DNA of 58,988 bases from Aurantiochytrium sp. KH105 (GCA_003116975.1 BGKB01000287.1:1-58988), one strand, 5' to 3'; positions 1-9,065 are shown, numbered from the stretch's first letter. Numbers and translations: made by a program. Notes: generated from the sequence alone by a model not told the origin.

Positions 1-204
1 TACGCTGTCCCAGGGACAGGAATTTCACGCACACTACTACGACATTATGTAGATCCTACCGTAAGAATCCAAAAGTTTTCGCTGTCCACTGGACTGCGTG
101 GGTTTGTACGCGCTTTTTTTGGTTGCACTCGCAGTCCAATGGACTCGCCACGTAACGCATAATTGTATGCGAGGTACCTGCCAACCTGGAGGGGAACAAA
201 GGGA

Positions 205-640
205 ATAGTATCGGGGACGGCAGAGCGGGGACACGGGAACGGCAGAGCGGGGACACGGGAACGGCAGAGCGGGGACACGGGAACAGCAGAGCGGGGACAG
301 GAGAGCGGGGACGGCAGAGCGGGGACGGCAGCGCGGGGACACGGGAACGGCAGAACGGGGACGGCAGAGCGAGGACACGGGAACGGCAGAGCGAGGACAC
401 GGGAACGGCAGAGCGAGGACGGCAGATCGAGGACGGCAGAGCGGGGACACGGGAACGGCAGAGCGAGGACACGGGAACGGCAGAGCGGGGACGGCAGAGC
501 GAGGACACGGGAACGGCAGAGCGGGGACATGGGGACGGCAGAGCGGGGACGGCAGAGCGAGGACGGCAGAGCGGGGACGGCAGAGCGGGGACGGCAGAGC
601 GAGGACACGGGAATGGCAGAGCGGGGACGGCAGCGCAGGT
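205..640. repeat. GC-rich minisatellite (22-bp and 14-bp units)
   Basis: Tandem units of about 22 bp (core GGGACACGGGAACGGCAGAG) mix with a shorter 14-bp form (GGGGACGGCAGAGC). Because 22 and 14 are not multiples of three and the unit has no stop codons, every frame on both strands stays open here. The resulting Arg/Gly- or Pro/Arg/Ser-rich frames are therefore artefacts and are not called as genes. Bases 1-204 show no gene I can support. Confidence 0.9.
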
Positions 641-689
641 ACGGTAACACCACAAGCTTGGTGGACAACACAAATGAATGATAAAAAAT

Positions 690-1151
690 TTAAAGAGACG
701 AAAATTGGTTCTTCATTTTAATGATGATAATAGTGGAAATAGTGTCTGCAAAATCGACACAGAAGCTATCAACTTCACGAAGTAGTTTCAATGAGTTGAG
801 TAAATCTTCTTTTTCTAAGTCTATAGAAAGTAAAAAATTCTCGATTTCTGCACTCAAGAATTCAGCAATGGCACGCGTTCTATCGTCCAACACAACAATT
901 TCCACACTAACAGGAAAAACAATAAGTGCGACAATACGTTTGGCCAAATGGTACCAGTTTGTCATAACAGTTCTATCTTGACGCGAATTGACACCATGCA
1001 TCATGAAATGCAACCAGCGAACGAAGTCTGACTTGTCGTTGAAAATCTCATCAGGTACAGCACCAACATCGCTATGATGCAGAAACAACAACGTGTCTTT
1101 GACGATGCGCGTTTCTTCAGAGACATTGACCACATCGTCCAGAGACCACAT
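690..1151 (-). CDS. Hypothetical protein, remote family C
   Basis: 153 aa from ATG at 1151 to TAA. No known domain is recognised. It is predicted helical, with a hydrophobic stretch (LAKRIVALIVFPVSVEIVVL) near the middle followed by a charged helix. This resembles the central block of 2120-2581 and 3331-3789 (an aliphatic helix, then a D/R-rich turn and another helix), so I place it tentatively with the small proteins of family C. It is transcribed away from the metallophosphoesterase gene at 1407, and the 255-bp gap between them holds an inverted TGTCACAA/TTGTGACA pair. The relationship is seen by eye and is weak; the reading frame itself is good. Confidence 0.6.
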   Translation of the reverse strand: MWSLDDVVNVSEETRIVKDTLLFLHHSDVGAVPDEIFNDKSDFVRWLHFMMHGVNSRQDRTVMTNWYHLAKRIVALIVFPVSVEIVVLDDRTRAIAEFLSAEIENFLLSIDLEKEDLLNSLKLLREVDSFCVDFADTISTIIIIKMKNQFSSL

Positions 1152-1240
1152 ACTTCAGCTGCCAATTTTTAAGAGACGCTGTTTTGTCTTTGGATGCATA
1201 ATCACCAGAACACAACATTGAAAATTGATTTCCGAGTGTG

Positions 1241-1285
1241 AAATTTGTCACAAGCATAAAATTCAAAAAAAAGTTGTGACACTAA
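1241..1285. promoter_or_regulatory. Divergent promoter with inverted TGTCACAA pair
   Basis: TTGTCACAA at 1245-1253 and TTGTGACAC at 1274-1282 form an inverted pair about 20 bp apart between the divergent genes at 690-1151 and 1407-2099. The same pair recurs in most intergenic regions of the AT-rich part. The regulatory role is inferred from position and recurrence. Confidence 0.5.
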
Positions 1286-1406
1286 AATATTTCTTAATTA
1301 GAAATTATACACCACAAGCAACGAATAAATACATTGCATAGACTGAGAGAAATACACTAAGAGACACACGCGGTTCACCAGCAAATCAATAACCAAAGAA
1401 GCAACG

Positions 1407-2099
1407 ATGAATTTCGTTCTTTTGTCTGACACACATTGCCAACACGATAAGATTGATGTATCATCAATTGGTGGCGACGTTCTCATTCATGCTGGCGACT
1501 TTTGTGTAAATGGAGAAGTTAAAGAAGCAGAAGATTTCTTGAACTGGTTCATCAACCAGGTTCAGAGACACAAAGTGCTAGTTGCTGGCAACCACGACAC
1601 GATATTCGACAAAGACCACGCTCACGCACGCGAACACATACGGAAAACCAAAAAAGAATCATGGAAAGATGATCTTAAAAGAGAATTGCTCGGACACGGC
1701 GTTCATTTTCTAGAAAATGAATCGGCTGTTATCAACGGAATTAATTTCTATGGTTCTCCGTTCGTTCGAGTTCAACACCAACGAAGTCTATGGGGATTTC
1801 CAATCAGATCCAATGGACACGCACATGGATTGTGGGAACAAATTCCAAGCGACACAGATGTGCTCGTAACTCATTCACCACCAGCAGGCATACTGGACGC
1901 TAATCCTGCTGGAAGAAACATAGGTTGTCCCGTACTATACAACGAAGTAACCAAACGCGTTAAACCTAAATTGCATATCTTTGGCCACTGCCACTCAAAT
2001 GGTGTAGTTTCAACTGAGCACACTACATTCATCAATGCGAGTTGGCTGAACGACGCCAATCAGGAGAACAAACGAATTCAGAAATTCAACTATCAGTAA
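1407..2099 (+). CDS. MPPED1/2-type calcineurin-like metallophosphoesterase
   Basis: 230 aa. All metal-site motifs of the calcineurin-like fold are present in order: D8-T-H10, G30-D31, G61-N-H-D64, H156 in THSPP and G193-H-C-H196. The layout (HAGDF, the WxxIP-like segment before DVLVTHSPPAGILD, then IGCPVLYNEV, PKLHIFGHCHS and a terminal FINAS) is that of the MPPED1/MPPED2 (UPF0046) branch. Known members are two-metal phosphodiesterases with cyclic nucleotides among their substrates. Length is typical for a single-domain member, and there is no signal peptide, so it is probably cytosolic. The full metal set predicts an active enzyme; the true substrate cannot be read from sequence. The start at ATG 1407 follows an A-rich leader and keeps the first beta-strand and DTH motif whole. 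Confidence 0.93.
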   Translation: MNFVLLSDTHCQHDKIDVSSIGGDVLIHAGDFCVNGEVKEAEDFLNWFINQVQRHKVLVAGNHDTIFDKDHAHAREHIRKTKKESWKDDLKRELLGHGVHFLENESAVINGINFYGSPFVRVQHQRSLWGFPIRSNGHAHGLWEQIPSDTDVLVTHSPPAGILDANPAGRNIGCPVLYNEVTKRVKPKLHIFGHCHSNGVVSTEHTTFINASWLNDANQENKRIQKFNYQ

Positions 2100-2119
2100 G
2101 AAATAGAATCTAAAGCTAT

Positions 2120-2581
2120 TCAATCATTCTTTTTCATTGAACAGATGATATCACCAATGATCTCTCTATAGAGCTCACTAATATTTTCATCAAAGTCACA
2201 GAATTGTCTCTCGAATAGAGCCGATGTTTTAGAAATAGCATGCTTCTTTATGCCTGCATTTTCGAGTGCAACCAGAGTGGCAATATAAAGATTCATAATC
2301 AACGTCTCAGTGAAATTACGCATAAAAAAATCAACATGTATACGCTCACCATATTGAATTAGATGCAAAATCACTCGAGCCATGTCATTGTATGGACTAC
2401 TAGAATCCCATGCAAGTAAATCGTAATAGTCTCGACTAGTGATTTTGCAAATAATATCAGATCGATGAGAAGAGCCATCAACGTAGACATTCATGAAAGC
2501 AGCACGCACACCAGCTCGTACTTTTTTCAGTTTCTGCAATTCAGCCGCATTCCGCACAAACTCTTCTTCTGAGATGTCCAT
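2120..2581 (-). CDS. Hypothetical protein, remote family C
   Basis: 153 aa, convergent with the phosphoesterase gene (20-bp gap). No recognised domain. A charged N-terminus (MDISEEEF) is followed by a Lys-rich helix and then a core, DYYDLLAW followed by ARVILHLIQYGERIHVDFFMR, that lines up by eye with the core of 3331-3789 and more weakly with family C. It has no signal peptide or clear membrane helix. The A-rich leader before ATG fits the other genes. It shares a 201-bp divergent promoter with 2783-3262. Confidence 0.65.
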   Translation of the reverse strand: MDISEEEFVRNAAELQKLKKVRAGVRAAFMNVYVDGSSHRSDIICKITSRDYYDLLAWDSSSPYNDMARVILHLIQYGERIHVDFFMRNFTETLIMNLYIATLVALENAGIKKHAISKTSALFERQFCDFDENISELYREIIGDIICSMKKND

Positions 2582-2782
2582 GATTGTGTTTCAAGTTTTC
2601 TTTTTGGGTTTGCTTGCATTACGACAATGAAATCAGCAGCATGAAAATGTAACATATGTTTCTCATGATTTTTGGTTGTGAAAAAAATAATAAAAAAAAT
2701 TAGCATGTCACAAGAAATTCAATGTCGAAAATTAGACGAGAGCGATTGATTCTAGCAAAGTCGAATCGAAATCAGAGAGACC
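2582..2782. promoter_or_regulatory. Divergent promoter region with TGTCACAAG
   Basis: AT-rich gap between genes transcribed apart, with TGTCACAAG at 2706-2714 about 70 bp before the plus-strand ATG. The leaders on both sides are rich in A and C. The function is inferred from recurrence across the window. Confidence 0.4.
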
Positions 2783-3262
2783 ATGGATTTAAACGTCGAC
2801 GACCCATTTTCGAACAGCAACTTGCGCGAGCTACTTCGAACATTTTCCAATGCGTTTATCGAGATCGACATCACGTCGTTATTCGATGGAGACAAGCGTT
2901 TACGAGATGACTGGATCCGCAAAGTCAGTTCAACGAAAGCATCGTACTTTGATATGAATGAACGTAAAGTGATTCAAGTTGACGCAAGCTCTGGAGCTGG
3001 TGATACGCTGGCACTCATGATTATTTTCAACGAAGTTCCAGATGGAGTTGGTATTTTGGATCCAATTTTACGTAAAATGGTGGAGATATACTATCCACAT
3101 CTCAAGAGAATTGGCGAAGAGTTCTTTGGCAACATTTCATTCTTGTTTGTAAGTGCAATCGAAAAACTCTACACTTCAAATGACCTGCTCATCATGGTAC
3201 TCGGTGCTCTAATGCAAAAGAACATCGATAGCTTTTGCAATCTACTCAATGATAACAAATGA
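2783..3262 (+). CDS. Family C (DPILR) protein
   Basis: 159 aa from the ATG in GACCATGG. The family signature is clear: a variable N-terminal half with DITSLFDGDKRLRDDWIRK, then a helix with GDTLALMIIF, the turn GVGILDPILRKMVEIYY and a C-terminal helical part. The same pieces occur in 3997-4488 (GHTIVQMLL, DPILRKIAKVWY) and 38794-39324 (GHTVLQMLL, DPILRSIAAFWY). No known domain, signal or membrane helix is seen. The closest relative here is 3997-4488 on the same strand, with one minus-strand gene between them, which suggests local duplication. Function unknown. Confidence 0.75.
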   Translation: MDLNVDDPFSNSNLRELLRTFSNAFIEIDITSLFDGDKRLRDDWIRKVSSTKASYFDMNERKVIQVDASSGAGDTLALMIIFNEVPDGVGILDPILRKMVEIYYPHLKRIGEEFFGNISFLFVSAIEKLYTSNDLLIMVLGALMQKNIDSFCNLLNDNK

Positions 3263-3330
3263 AGATTGAATTTAAAATTTAAAATCCAACAAGAAAGAAG
3301 AAGATGCAATGGAATGAAATATTGCTAGAT

Positions 3331-3789
3331 TTAAAAAAGCTGGTTGCAAGCTTCTCTTTGGGCACGCAGGATAATGATTCTGTACACTCCCATCACAAAT
3401 GGAACGAACTGCAGGTCATGAATCTCAATGAACGTGAGAGCTTGGACAATCTCACCATGAGTCGCACCACCAACTGTCTCGACAATGGATTGTTTTGTGA
3501 TTTTGTGCAGAAAATCAATCACTTCTTTGACAAAATCAACACGGTCATGTAGGTACACGCGCCTATTCTCCCATTGTTCATGCTTGAGTGCATGGATTAC
3601 ATTGAGTGTCGTATGAAGAAGAACATGGTTAGTTTCGTCATACCACGCAAAGTAGTCTTTGACAGGAACTTTTTTGAAGAGTGCAACGAGCTCATCTTCT
3701 TCACTTGGATTCTCATAGAGCGCTATAAGCTTCTTAAACGCTTCGTGAATCTTTGCACGAGTTTGCTGCTGCTCAACCAACGACGCCAT
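3331..3789 (-). CDS. Hypothetical protein, remote family C
   Basis: 152 aa starting at the ATG in GCCATGG (MASLVEQQQ). The N-terminal half is helical and acidic; the centre (DYFAWY, then TTLNVIHALKHEQW and VDFVKEVIDFLHKI) parallels 2120-2581. No recognised domain. It lies between two plus-strand family C genes. A plus-strand frame at 3304-3552 overlaps it but is shorter and shows no family resemblance, so the minus frame is preferred. The 207-bp upstream gap contains GGTCACAAAA and TTGTGACAT. Confidence 0.65.
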   Translation of the reverse strand: MASLVEQQQTRAKIHEAFKKLIALYENPSEEDELVALFKKVPVKDYFAWYDETNHVLLHTTLNVIHALKHEQWENRRVYLHDRVDFVKEVIDFLHKITKQSIVETVGGATHGEIVQALTFIEIHDLQFVPFVMGVYRIIILRAQREACNQLF

Positions 3790-3849
3790 GGTACTCTTCG
3801 ATCACCACCACTATTCCGATTCTGCTGCCAACGAAAGATCAGACTGAAT

Positions 3850-3925
3850 ATTTTTGGTCACAAAATAGTTTCACCATTTCTTTCTTGTGACATACATTAT
3901 TTTAAACAATTAAATGTGACGACAA
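3850..3925. promoter_or_regulatory. Divergent promoter, inverted TGTCACAA motifs
   Basis: GGTCACAAAA (from about 3856), CTTGTGACAT (from about 3884) and ATGTGACG (from about 3914) lie between the genes at 3331-3789 (minus) and 3997-4488 (plus). The spacing of the first two, roughly 28 bp, is like that in the 1241-1285 module. Confidence 0.45.
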
Positions 3926-3996
3926 TTAAAGAATGGGATTGTTTTTCAAATGACTGACCGGCAAATCAGAAACAGATGTGGATGTAAATTGTCAAG

Positions 3997-4488
3997 ATGG
4001 TCCAACAACAACTTGAAATCACTCCATGGGACGAGCTTACCATCGTCTTTTCAGAAGTAAAGCTCAACATTGACGTCTCGTCGTACTTCAAGACAATAGA
4101 TGAAAGAGATGCATGGATCCACGAGATGATCGACACTTTTCCGTTGGTAAAATTGGTTGGCAAGAATGAAAACGAGCGCATTGACATCAATGTAGAACCA
4201 TCTACGGCAGTTGGACATACAATTGTTCAAATGCTTTTATGTGATAATTTGCCGCTCAAAGATGACGTTGGAGCGCAAGATCCAATTTTACGCAAAATTG
4301 CGAAAGTGTGGTACGATGCACTTTTGATTAGAGCATCTTCTTCGCTCTATAACTGCAATGACACGTCGATTGTATTGTCATTTTTCAAAGAGAATGTGAA
4401 CGAAGCGCGTGAAAAAGTACTCCCACTCTTTCTTGGCTACCGAGTCTATAGAGTTTTCGCACATGCTTTCAGATTGGTTGGAAGATAA
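3997..4488 (+). CDS. Family C (DPILR) protein
   Basis: 163 aa. Its N-terminal half (LNIDVSSYFKTIDERDAWIHEMID) and core (KNENERIDIN, TIVQMLL, DDVGAQDPILRKIAKVWYD) are very close to 38794-39324, which lies about 34 kb away and carries DIDISSHFNTTEERNQWIHRMID and KNENERVEIN. These two are the nearest pair in the family, so duplicates have been dispersed and not only kept in tandem. No known domain; soluble and helical by composition. Function unknown. Confidence 0.78.
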   Translation: MVQQQLEITPWDELTIVFSEVKLNIDVSSYFKTIDERDAWIHEMIDTFPLVKLVGKNENERIDINVEPSTAVGHTIVQMLLCDNLPLKDDVGAQDPILRKIAKVWYDALLIRASSSLYNCNDTSIVLSFFKENVNEAREKVLPLFLGYRVYRVFAHAFRLVGR

Positions 4489-4856
4489 TAAAGAATGTTC
4501 ATCAGTTTGAATTAACCAATAAGCAATTGTTTGAATCCAATTAGTTAATATGTCATACAATTTATTAATTAATTAAAATTGAATGTATTTGTTAATTGTG
4601 ACACAAATTCATCATTTTCAATAACGACAATTGTTACATTTTCATGTCACTTATTTTGGAAGATTCGTGCGTGACAGCATCTTTTAGTTGTTATATATAA
4701 CTAATATTTCCTATTGCTAGTAATTAAAATAACACGAGATTGCGAGCTGCCGGTGATTCTGCAGAATCGTTCGCAGCAGACCCGCAACTCCAAAGCCAAA
4801 CCAAGCCAAGAAAAAAAATAGCACCAAGCAAGACCAAGATCCAAGAGACCAAGACC
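4489..4856 (+). promoter_or_regulatory. Promoter and leader of the subtilisin gene
   Basis: This 368-bp gap holds no gene. It contains TTGTGACAC near 4596, ATGTCACTT near 4644, a TATA-like TTATATATAA near 4690, and a leader from about 4720 with the palindrome GATTCTGCAGAATC. The leader ends in CCAAG/CCAAGA repeats directly before ATG 4857. Assignment as promoter is inferred. Confidence 0.5.
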
Positions 4857-6725
4857 ATGCTAGTACTACAAGTGATACTAGCACTTTGTTTGAATGTTGT
4901 TGCTATCAACGCAAGCATCAAGAGCGATGATTCTGATTTCAAGCCTACCGAGCACCGCCAGCTTACAACCGAGGAGGGCTCGCGTCTCTTGTGGATTGCA
5001 AACGTCAACAATACACTGAAGTGCGACTCTACTTTGAACGACTTTATCACTCTTTCCAACACCACCGAAATCCTCGAATTCGAGGATTTCATCCAAACCC
5101 CGAGCTCCTGCTTCATTTCTTTTTCGACTCCTATCAATATGACAACCATTGATGACATCATGGCGAACTTTGAATGGATCAGTTCTTATGAAGCCGACAT
5201 GAGCGTGTCTATGAACAGTTTCTTCTACTCAGAAGAATTTGAAGACGAAGACGAACAAACCCCCCCTGGTTGGGGACTCCAGCGAATTTCTAGTGGATAC
5301 TCTGGATACTATGATGGGATTTATTTCGAACCTGAGTATGATGGAACAGGTGTGAAGGCCTTCCTTCTCGACACTGAAGTTTTTGCCAATCACCGACTTT
5401 ACCGTGGCCGGGTTACAAATGGTCCATCGTTTCATAGTTCAGGTTCCGCTGTTGAGGCGGACTATGGTGGAAGCTACGGTCCTTGGACTGGATACTACGG
5501 ACAAATCGATGGGTACAAGAGCGATTACGATTCCGATAGTAATGACAACACTCCTGGAAACGACGAACGTATGCAAACACATGGAACTTTTGTTGCATCG
5601 CTCATGATTGGTCATGTAGTTGGTATTGCGAGAAACGCTACACTCACTGCCATCCAAGTTCTTAATGAACGTGGAAAAGGTAGCGTTTCCGGAGTTGTCA
5701 ATGGAGTGAGTTATGCCATTGCAGAAGCAAATGGATCACCTGGAGTACTGGTTATGCCATTTTCCACAGCATCCAGCTCTTCTTTGAAAAGCGTTGTAAA
5801 AGACGCTTACAAAGCTGGCCTTGTTGTGATTGCCGCAGCCGGCAACGATGCCGGAGATGCGTGCAATAAAAGTCCTGCTAATGTCGAAGCAGTAATCACA
5901 GTTGGAGCGTCTAACAAAGCAGACGAAATTCCAGCCTTCAGCAACCAGAAGTCGTGTGTCGATATCTTTGCACCTGGAGCACACGTGCGCGGTGCAGTCA
6001 ATAGCGAATATAGTTCGTTGATGGACAGACTCAGCGGCACGAGTATGTCCACTGGCTATGTTGCTGGAGCAATGATCTCTCTAATGCACAAGCACAACAA
6101 TGACCGGCTTGCAGCTTTCAATGAGCTCATGAGCACCGCTGAGACTGGCAGTCTCACTGGTCTCAAATCTGGGTCTCCCGATAAACTTCTCAAGATCCAA
6201 ACTGTCGAGAAACCAATGCTTTGTGCGTCGCCAGTCAAATGCTTTGACTTTGCAATTATGGTATGGTCGAATCTCCGCGATACGAGCCTCTATCGTCCTG
6301 TCATGACTCTCTCAGATGCGGTCAACAACCCCGAGCTTGCGAGTCAGTCGTTCATCATCATGCAGCTCGGCGAATATGTACCGTCTACTCTGACCGACCC
6401 AATTCTTCTCGCGTACGTCGACGACTTCGAGACGGAAACTTACAATAATATCCCGAGCGGCACCAGCAGTCTTAATAGAAGATTCCTGATGATCTCGAAT
6501 GAAACGGCAGACGATATCTTGGACAACTACTCGGATGGTATCTACATTGGTGGCCCGCCTTTCCGCGTACCAACCAAGCGACCCACTCTTAAACCCACCA
6601 TGGCCCCGACTGTCAAGAATTGCGATGAGCTTTCGACCCAGAAATCCAAGTGCAAGGATAACAACAAGTGCAATTGGGACGCGACAGCAACTCCTCCTTG
6701 CCAGCTTAAGCCTGCGTATCTCTAA
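4857..6725 (+). CDS. Secreted subtilisin-like serine protease (S8 family)
   Basis: 622 aa from ATG 4857, chosen because it begins a clear signal peptide (MLVLQVILALCLNVVAINA) after a CCAAG-rich leader; an upstream frame has no such start. Residues about 30-130 look like an I9-type propeptide. The catalytic triad is D172 (FLLDTEV), H242 (THGTFVA) and S396 (SGTSMSTGYVAG), with oxyanion-hole N330 in AAGND, so the enzyme should be active. Order and spacing fit the proteinase K-like branch. After the catalytic domain comes a region of about 150 aa without a known fold, then a short PT linker (TKRPTLKPTMAPT) and a six-Cys tail (NCDEL to PPCQLKPAYL). Such PT linkers are common in stramenopile secreted proteins. 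It probably acts outside the cell or in the secretory path. Confidence 0.93.
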   Translation: MLVLQVILALCLNVVAINASIKSDDSDFKPTEHRQLTTEEGSRLLWIANVNNTLKCDSTLNDFITLSNTTEILEFEDFIQTPSSCFISFSTPINMTTIDDIMANFEWISSYEADMSVSMNSFFYSEEFEDEDEQTPPGWGLQRISSGYSGYYDGIYFEPEYDGTGVKAFLLDTEVFANHRLYRGRVTNGPSFHSSGSAVEADYGGSYGPWTGYYGQIDGYKSDYDSDSNDNTPGNDERMQTHGTFVASLMIGHVVGIARNATLTAIQVLNERGKGSVSGVVNGVSYAIAEANGSPGVLVMPFSTASSSSLKSVVKDAYKAGLVVIAAAGNDAGDACNKSPANVEAVITVGASNKADEIPAFSNQKSCVDIFAPGAHVRGAVNSEYSSLMDRLSGTSMSTGYVAGAMISLMHKHNNDRLAAFNELMSTAETGSLTGLKSGSPDKLLKIQTVEKPMLCASPVKCFDFAIMVWSNLRDTSLYRPVMTLSDAVNNPELASQSFIIMQLGEYVPSTLTDPILLAYVDDFETETYNNIPSGTSSLNRRFLMISNETADDILDNYSDGIYIGGPPFRVPTKRPTLKPTMAPTVKNCDELSTQKSKCKDNNKCNWDATATPPCQLKPAYL

Positions 6726-6805
6726 GAGCAGAGTCATGAGATGATAGAAATCATCCAATCTAACGAAATCAACAATGTCTTTCTTTTCCCATATTCAATT
6801 TTTTT

Positions 6806-6921
6806 GGATGTCCAAGGGGACGTCCAAGGGGACGTCCAAGGGGACGTCCAAGGGGACGTCCAAGGGGACGTCCAAGGGGACGTCCAAGGGGACGTCCAAG
6901 GGGACGTCCGAAGGGACGTCC
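6806..6921. repeat. 12-bp GGACGTCC minisatellite
   Basis: About nine copies of the 12-bp unit GGGGACGTCCAA lie 80 bp downstream of the subtilisin stop codon. The core GGACGTCC is a perfect palindrome. Related arrays occur at about ten other places in the window, both coding and noncoding. The short frames across it (GDVQ repeats on plus, SPWT repeats on minus) are artefacts. Confidence 0.9.
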
Positions 6922-6944
6922 TAATCATTAGCTCTCACAATGTT

Positions 6945-7094
6945 GTGTCATAACTAATTATTGCTTTTCAGTTTGTGACATTACATTTGAGAAAAACCAA
7001 AAATTGTGTCACAACTTTAGAGTGGTGTGTTGTGCTTACCGTCGACGAGAATCTTCGAAAGACAAATCCAGAACGCAATCACCCACCGAAAAAA
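6945..7094 (+). promoter_or_regulatory. Promoter and leader of the gene at 7095
   Basis: TTGTGACA at 6973-6980 and TGTCACAA at 7007-7014 form an inverted pair, followed by an A/C-rich leader ending CACCGAAAAAA before ATG 7095. The function is inferred. Confidence 0.5.
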
Positions 7095-7715
7095 ATGACA
7101 CGACCCACCACAACCCAAGGAGTAGGAGGAAAAGCGCCATTGCCGCTGAAGGAGTTCTACTCGATTGGCAAACCAATCTTCACTGTTGACCGTATTTTCG
7201 AAGAAGATGAGTATGACGTTGACGTGATGAAACACGCGTTGCGCTCGCACCCGGGAAAATCAAGTTTCATGTCAATGAACTATTTGTTTCGTTATCATTT
7301 GAAGACACCACACGGCAAGGATCTCTGCAAAGAATGGATTCAAGAAAATCTGAATTCGAAAGTATACTTTGTATACAGGTCTAAAAAGTCACAAACAGGA
7401 TATCGTGGCGTCTTTGTCGACGTGTGTGACGCGTTGGCAACCACGATTGTCTTTTTACTGAGAACAGGTGGTGCAATCGACCGGTTTTTTGGTGTGCAGG
7501 ACAATCTGTTGAAGTTCATTGCACACGATTACTATTATCGACTGGAAAGCAGAATTCGAGAGATATACGAAGACTTCCATCCACTTTACAATCCGGACAA
7601 CTCGGCAGCATTTCAGTTCAATAACTTGAAAACCCATGCGCAGGGCGCAATCGGTGATATTTTCGTGCACATCGAAAAAATTGTGAATGAATTGAGAGAA
7701 GAAGATTTAGAATAA
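7095..7715 (+). CDS. Family C protein, longer form
   Basis: 206 aa from ATG 7095. An upstream in-frame ATG at 6975 would place the TGTCACAA pair inside the coding region, so it is rejected. The N-terminus is Thr/Gly/Pro-rich; the middle has HLKTPHGKDLCKEWIQENL. The core (DALATTIVFLL, then FFGVQDNLLKFIAHDYYYRL) matches the family C arrangement of aliphatic helix, G-V-x-D turn and aromatic helix (compare TLALMIIF and GILDPILRKMVEIYY). It ends in a highly charged helix (NELREEDLE). No known domain. It is convergent with 7722-9065, with a 6-bp gap. Confidence 0.75.
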   Translation: MTRPTTTQGVGGKAPLPLKEFYSIGKPIFTVDRIFEEDEYDVDVMKHALRSHPGKSSFMSMNYLFRYHLKTPHGKDLCKEWIQENLNSKVYFVYRSKKSQTGYRGVFVDVCDALATTIVFLLRTGGAIDRFFGVQDNLLKFIAHDYYYRLESRIREIYEDFHPLYNPDNSAAFQFNNLKTHAQGAIGDIFVHIEKIVNELREEDLE

Positions 7716-7721
7716 AAGCAT

Positions 7722-9065
7722 TTAACGAATTACTAATGCATTAGATGCTAACAAACCATCAATCACCGAGTTTACAATCTTGCTAATCTTCTCTTGAATT
7801 GTATCGTCATAGAGAATTGCAGAACGTACTGAAACCCAGCCCTGAATAATGAAACCAACGAGATCAATAGATGAAGGTTGGTCAAAGTATTGATGTGGAG
7901 CACAAAACCGCTGATTCACTCCAAGATTCAACGAGTAAACGATTGAACTGATATCTGGAAGTTGTCGCAAGATCATGCACAAAGAACGTCTCGCTAAATT
8001 CACCCACATGGTAATTTGCATAAAAACACTTGGCCATTCATCATCACAGACCACACAGCCGCCTGATGTGAAAACAAATCGTTTCAAGTTTCCAAATTTC
8101 TCAAACTTGCATTGAAGTAGCGAAGCAATCAATTGGAACGTTTTCGATGTGTTGCCATAGTCATTAATCCAGTCTGGTTCGGTGAGTGGAAGGTGGATGC
8201 GACGACGCAGCTCACCAATGTTAGATTCAACCCACTCTCTCTCCAAACCATTTATAAGATTCAGCGACCCGGCGTCCAGAGTGGAGAAGTCGAAAAACTT
8301 GTGGAACGCACGAAGGAAGTCAACACTTAGCTTGAAAGAAGCACAAAAATGAAGTCGTTCTCTATGAAAGTTTTCTGTCCACTTCGAACAGAAGAGGGAA
8401 ACCATTCGCCTACCATCGGGGAGATAAAGAATCCCCTCTGAAGCACAGGAAATCACACCAGCAACGAAAGGATTCTCATGCATCGCAGAGTATTCTGTAA
8501 ATGATTCCACAAAGTTTTCGTTCTCCATGAATTTACATTCTCCTTTTGACGTGGTGATCTTTTCAAAAGGAACCCACCAAAACAGGCCCTTTTCGTCCAA
8601 CATTTGAGTGATCTTTTGCAGGATTGTCACGACATCACAATTGTCGATATCAGTTGACGCCAGTATTGGTCTGAACGGGAGGTGCGTCTGTCTAAAAACG
8701 AACGACTCATACAATTGTGCTAAAAATATGAGCTCCACGAGATACGTGTTAAGAACACATACAACTTCATTGTACAATTTGTCCATGTCACATCTTGAAA
8801 TGCCTGCGCGAAAAGAATTATTATCCAACCAAATGTAAAGAATGAAAAGGTGAGGGTTCCCGCGTAGCAATGAAATGATGAAATCCTCGTTGCAGTCTCC
8901 CGACAACGATAATGCTTCCTCACTAAAATAAGGAAATCGATCATCTGCTGATTTACGAATCAAGATACAGTAGAGATCAATTGTTTTCTCCAAGATATCA
9001 CATTGATTCACCACATCGACCCACGTGCGCGTCCTTTCACTCATGTTAATATTTGGTTTTTGCAT
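7722..9065 (-). CDS. Family A protein
   Basis: 447 aa, no known domain. It shows the four blocks that define family A here: an aliphatic helix near 108-135 (YLVELIFLAQLYESF, FRPIL), W229-TENFHRER, PLTEPDW near 293-299, and DDEWP (341-345) leading to MWV (353-355) and LRQLP (366-370). Helical, soluble, no signal peptide. Its ATG overlaps the stop of the upstream paralog 9065-10306 by one base (TAATG); the next in-frame ATG, at 9044 (MSERTRTW), is an alternative start. With no space for a promoter, it is either read from the upstream transcript or has its promoter inside that gene. Function unknown. Confidence 0.8.
   Translation of the reverse strand: MQKPNINMSERTRTWVDVVNQCDILEKTIDLYCILIRKSADDRFPYFSEEALSLSGDCNEDFIISLLRGNPHLFILYIWLDNNSFRAGISRCDMDKLYNEVVCVLNTYLVELIFLAQLYESFVFRQTHLPFRPILASTDIDNCDVVTILQKITQMLDEKGLFWWVPFEKITTSKGECKFMENENFVESFTEYSAMHENPFVAGVISCASEGILYLPDGRRMVSLFCSKWTENFHRERLHFCASFKLSVDFLRAFHKFFDFSTLDAGSLNLINGLEREWVESNIGELRRRIHLPLTEPDWINDYGNTSKTFQLIASLLQCKFEKFGNLKRFVFTSGGCVVCDDEWPSVFMQITMWVNLARRSLCMILRQLPDISSIVYSLNLGVNQRFCAPHQYFDQPSSIDLVGFIIQGWVSVRSAILYDDTIQEKISKIVNSVIDGLLASNALVIR

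Noticed and set aside
37..681. Several open frames of 130-210 aa on both strands (Pro/Arg/Ser-rich and Gly/Arg-rich)
   Set aside because: They lie in a 22/14-bp stop-free minisatellite that keeps all six frames open.
3304..3552. Plus-strand frame of 82 aa
   Set aside because: Antisense to 3331-3789, which is longer, has a good start context and resembles 2120-2581.
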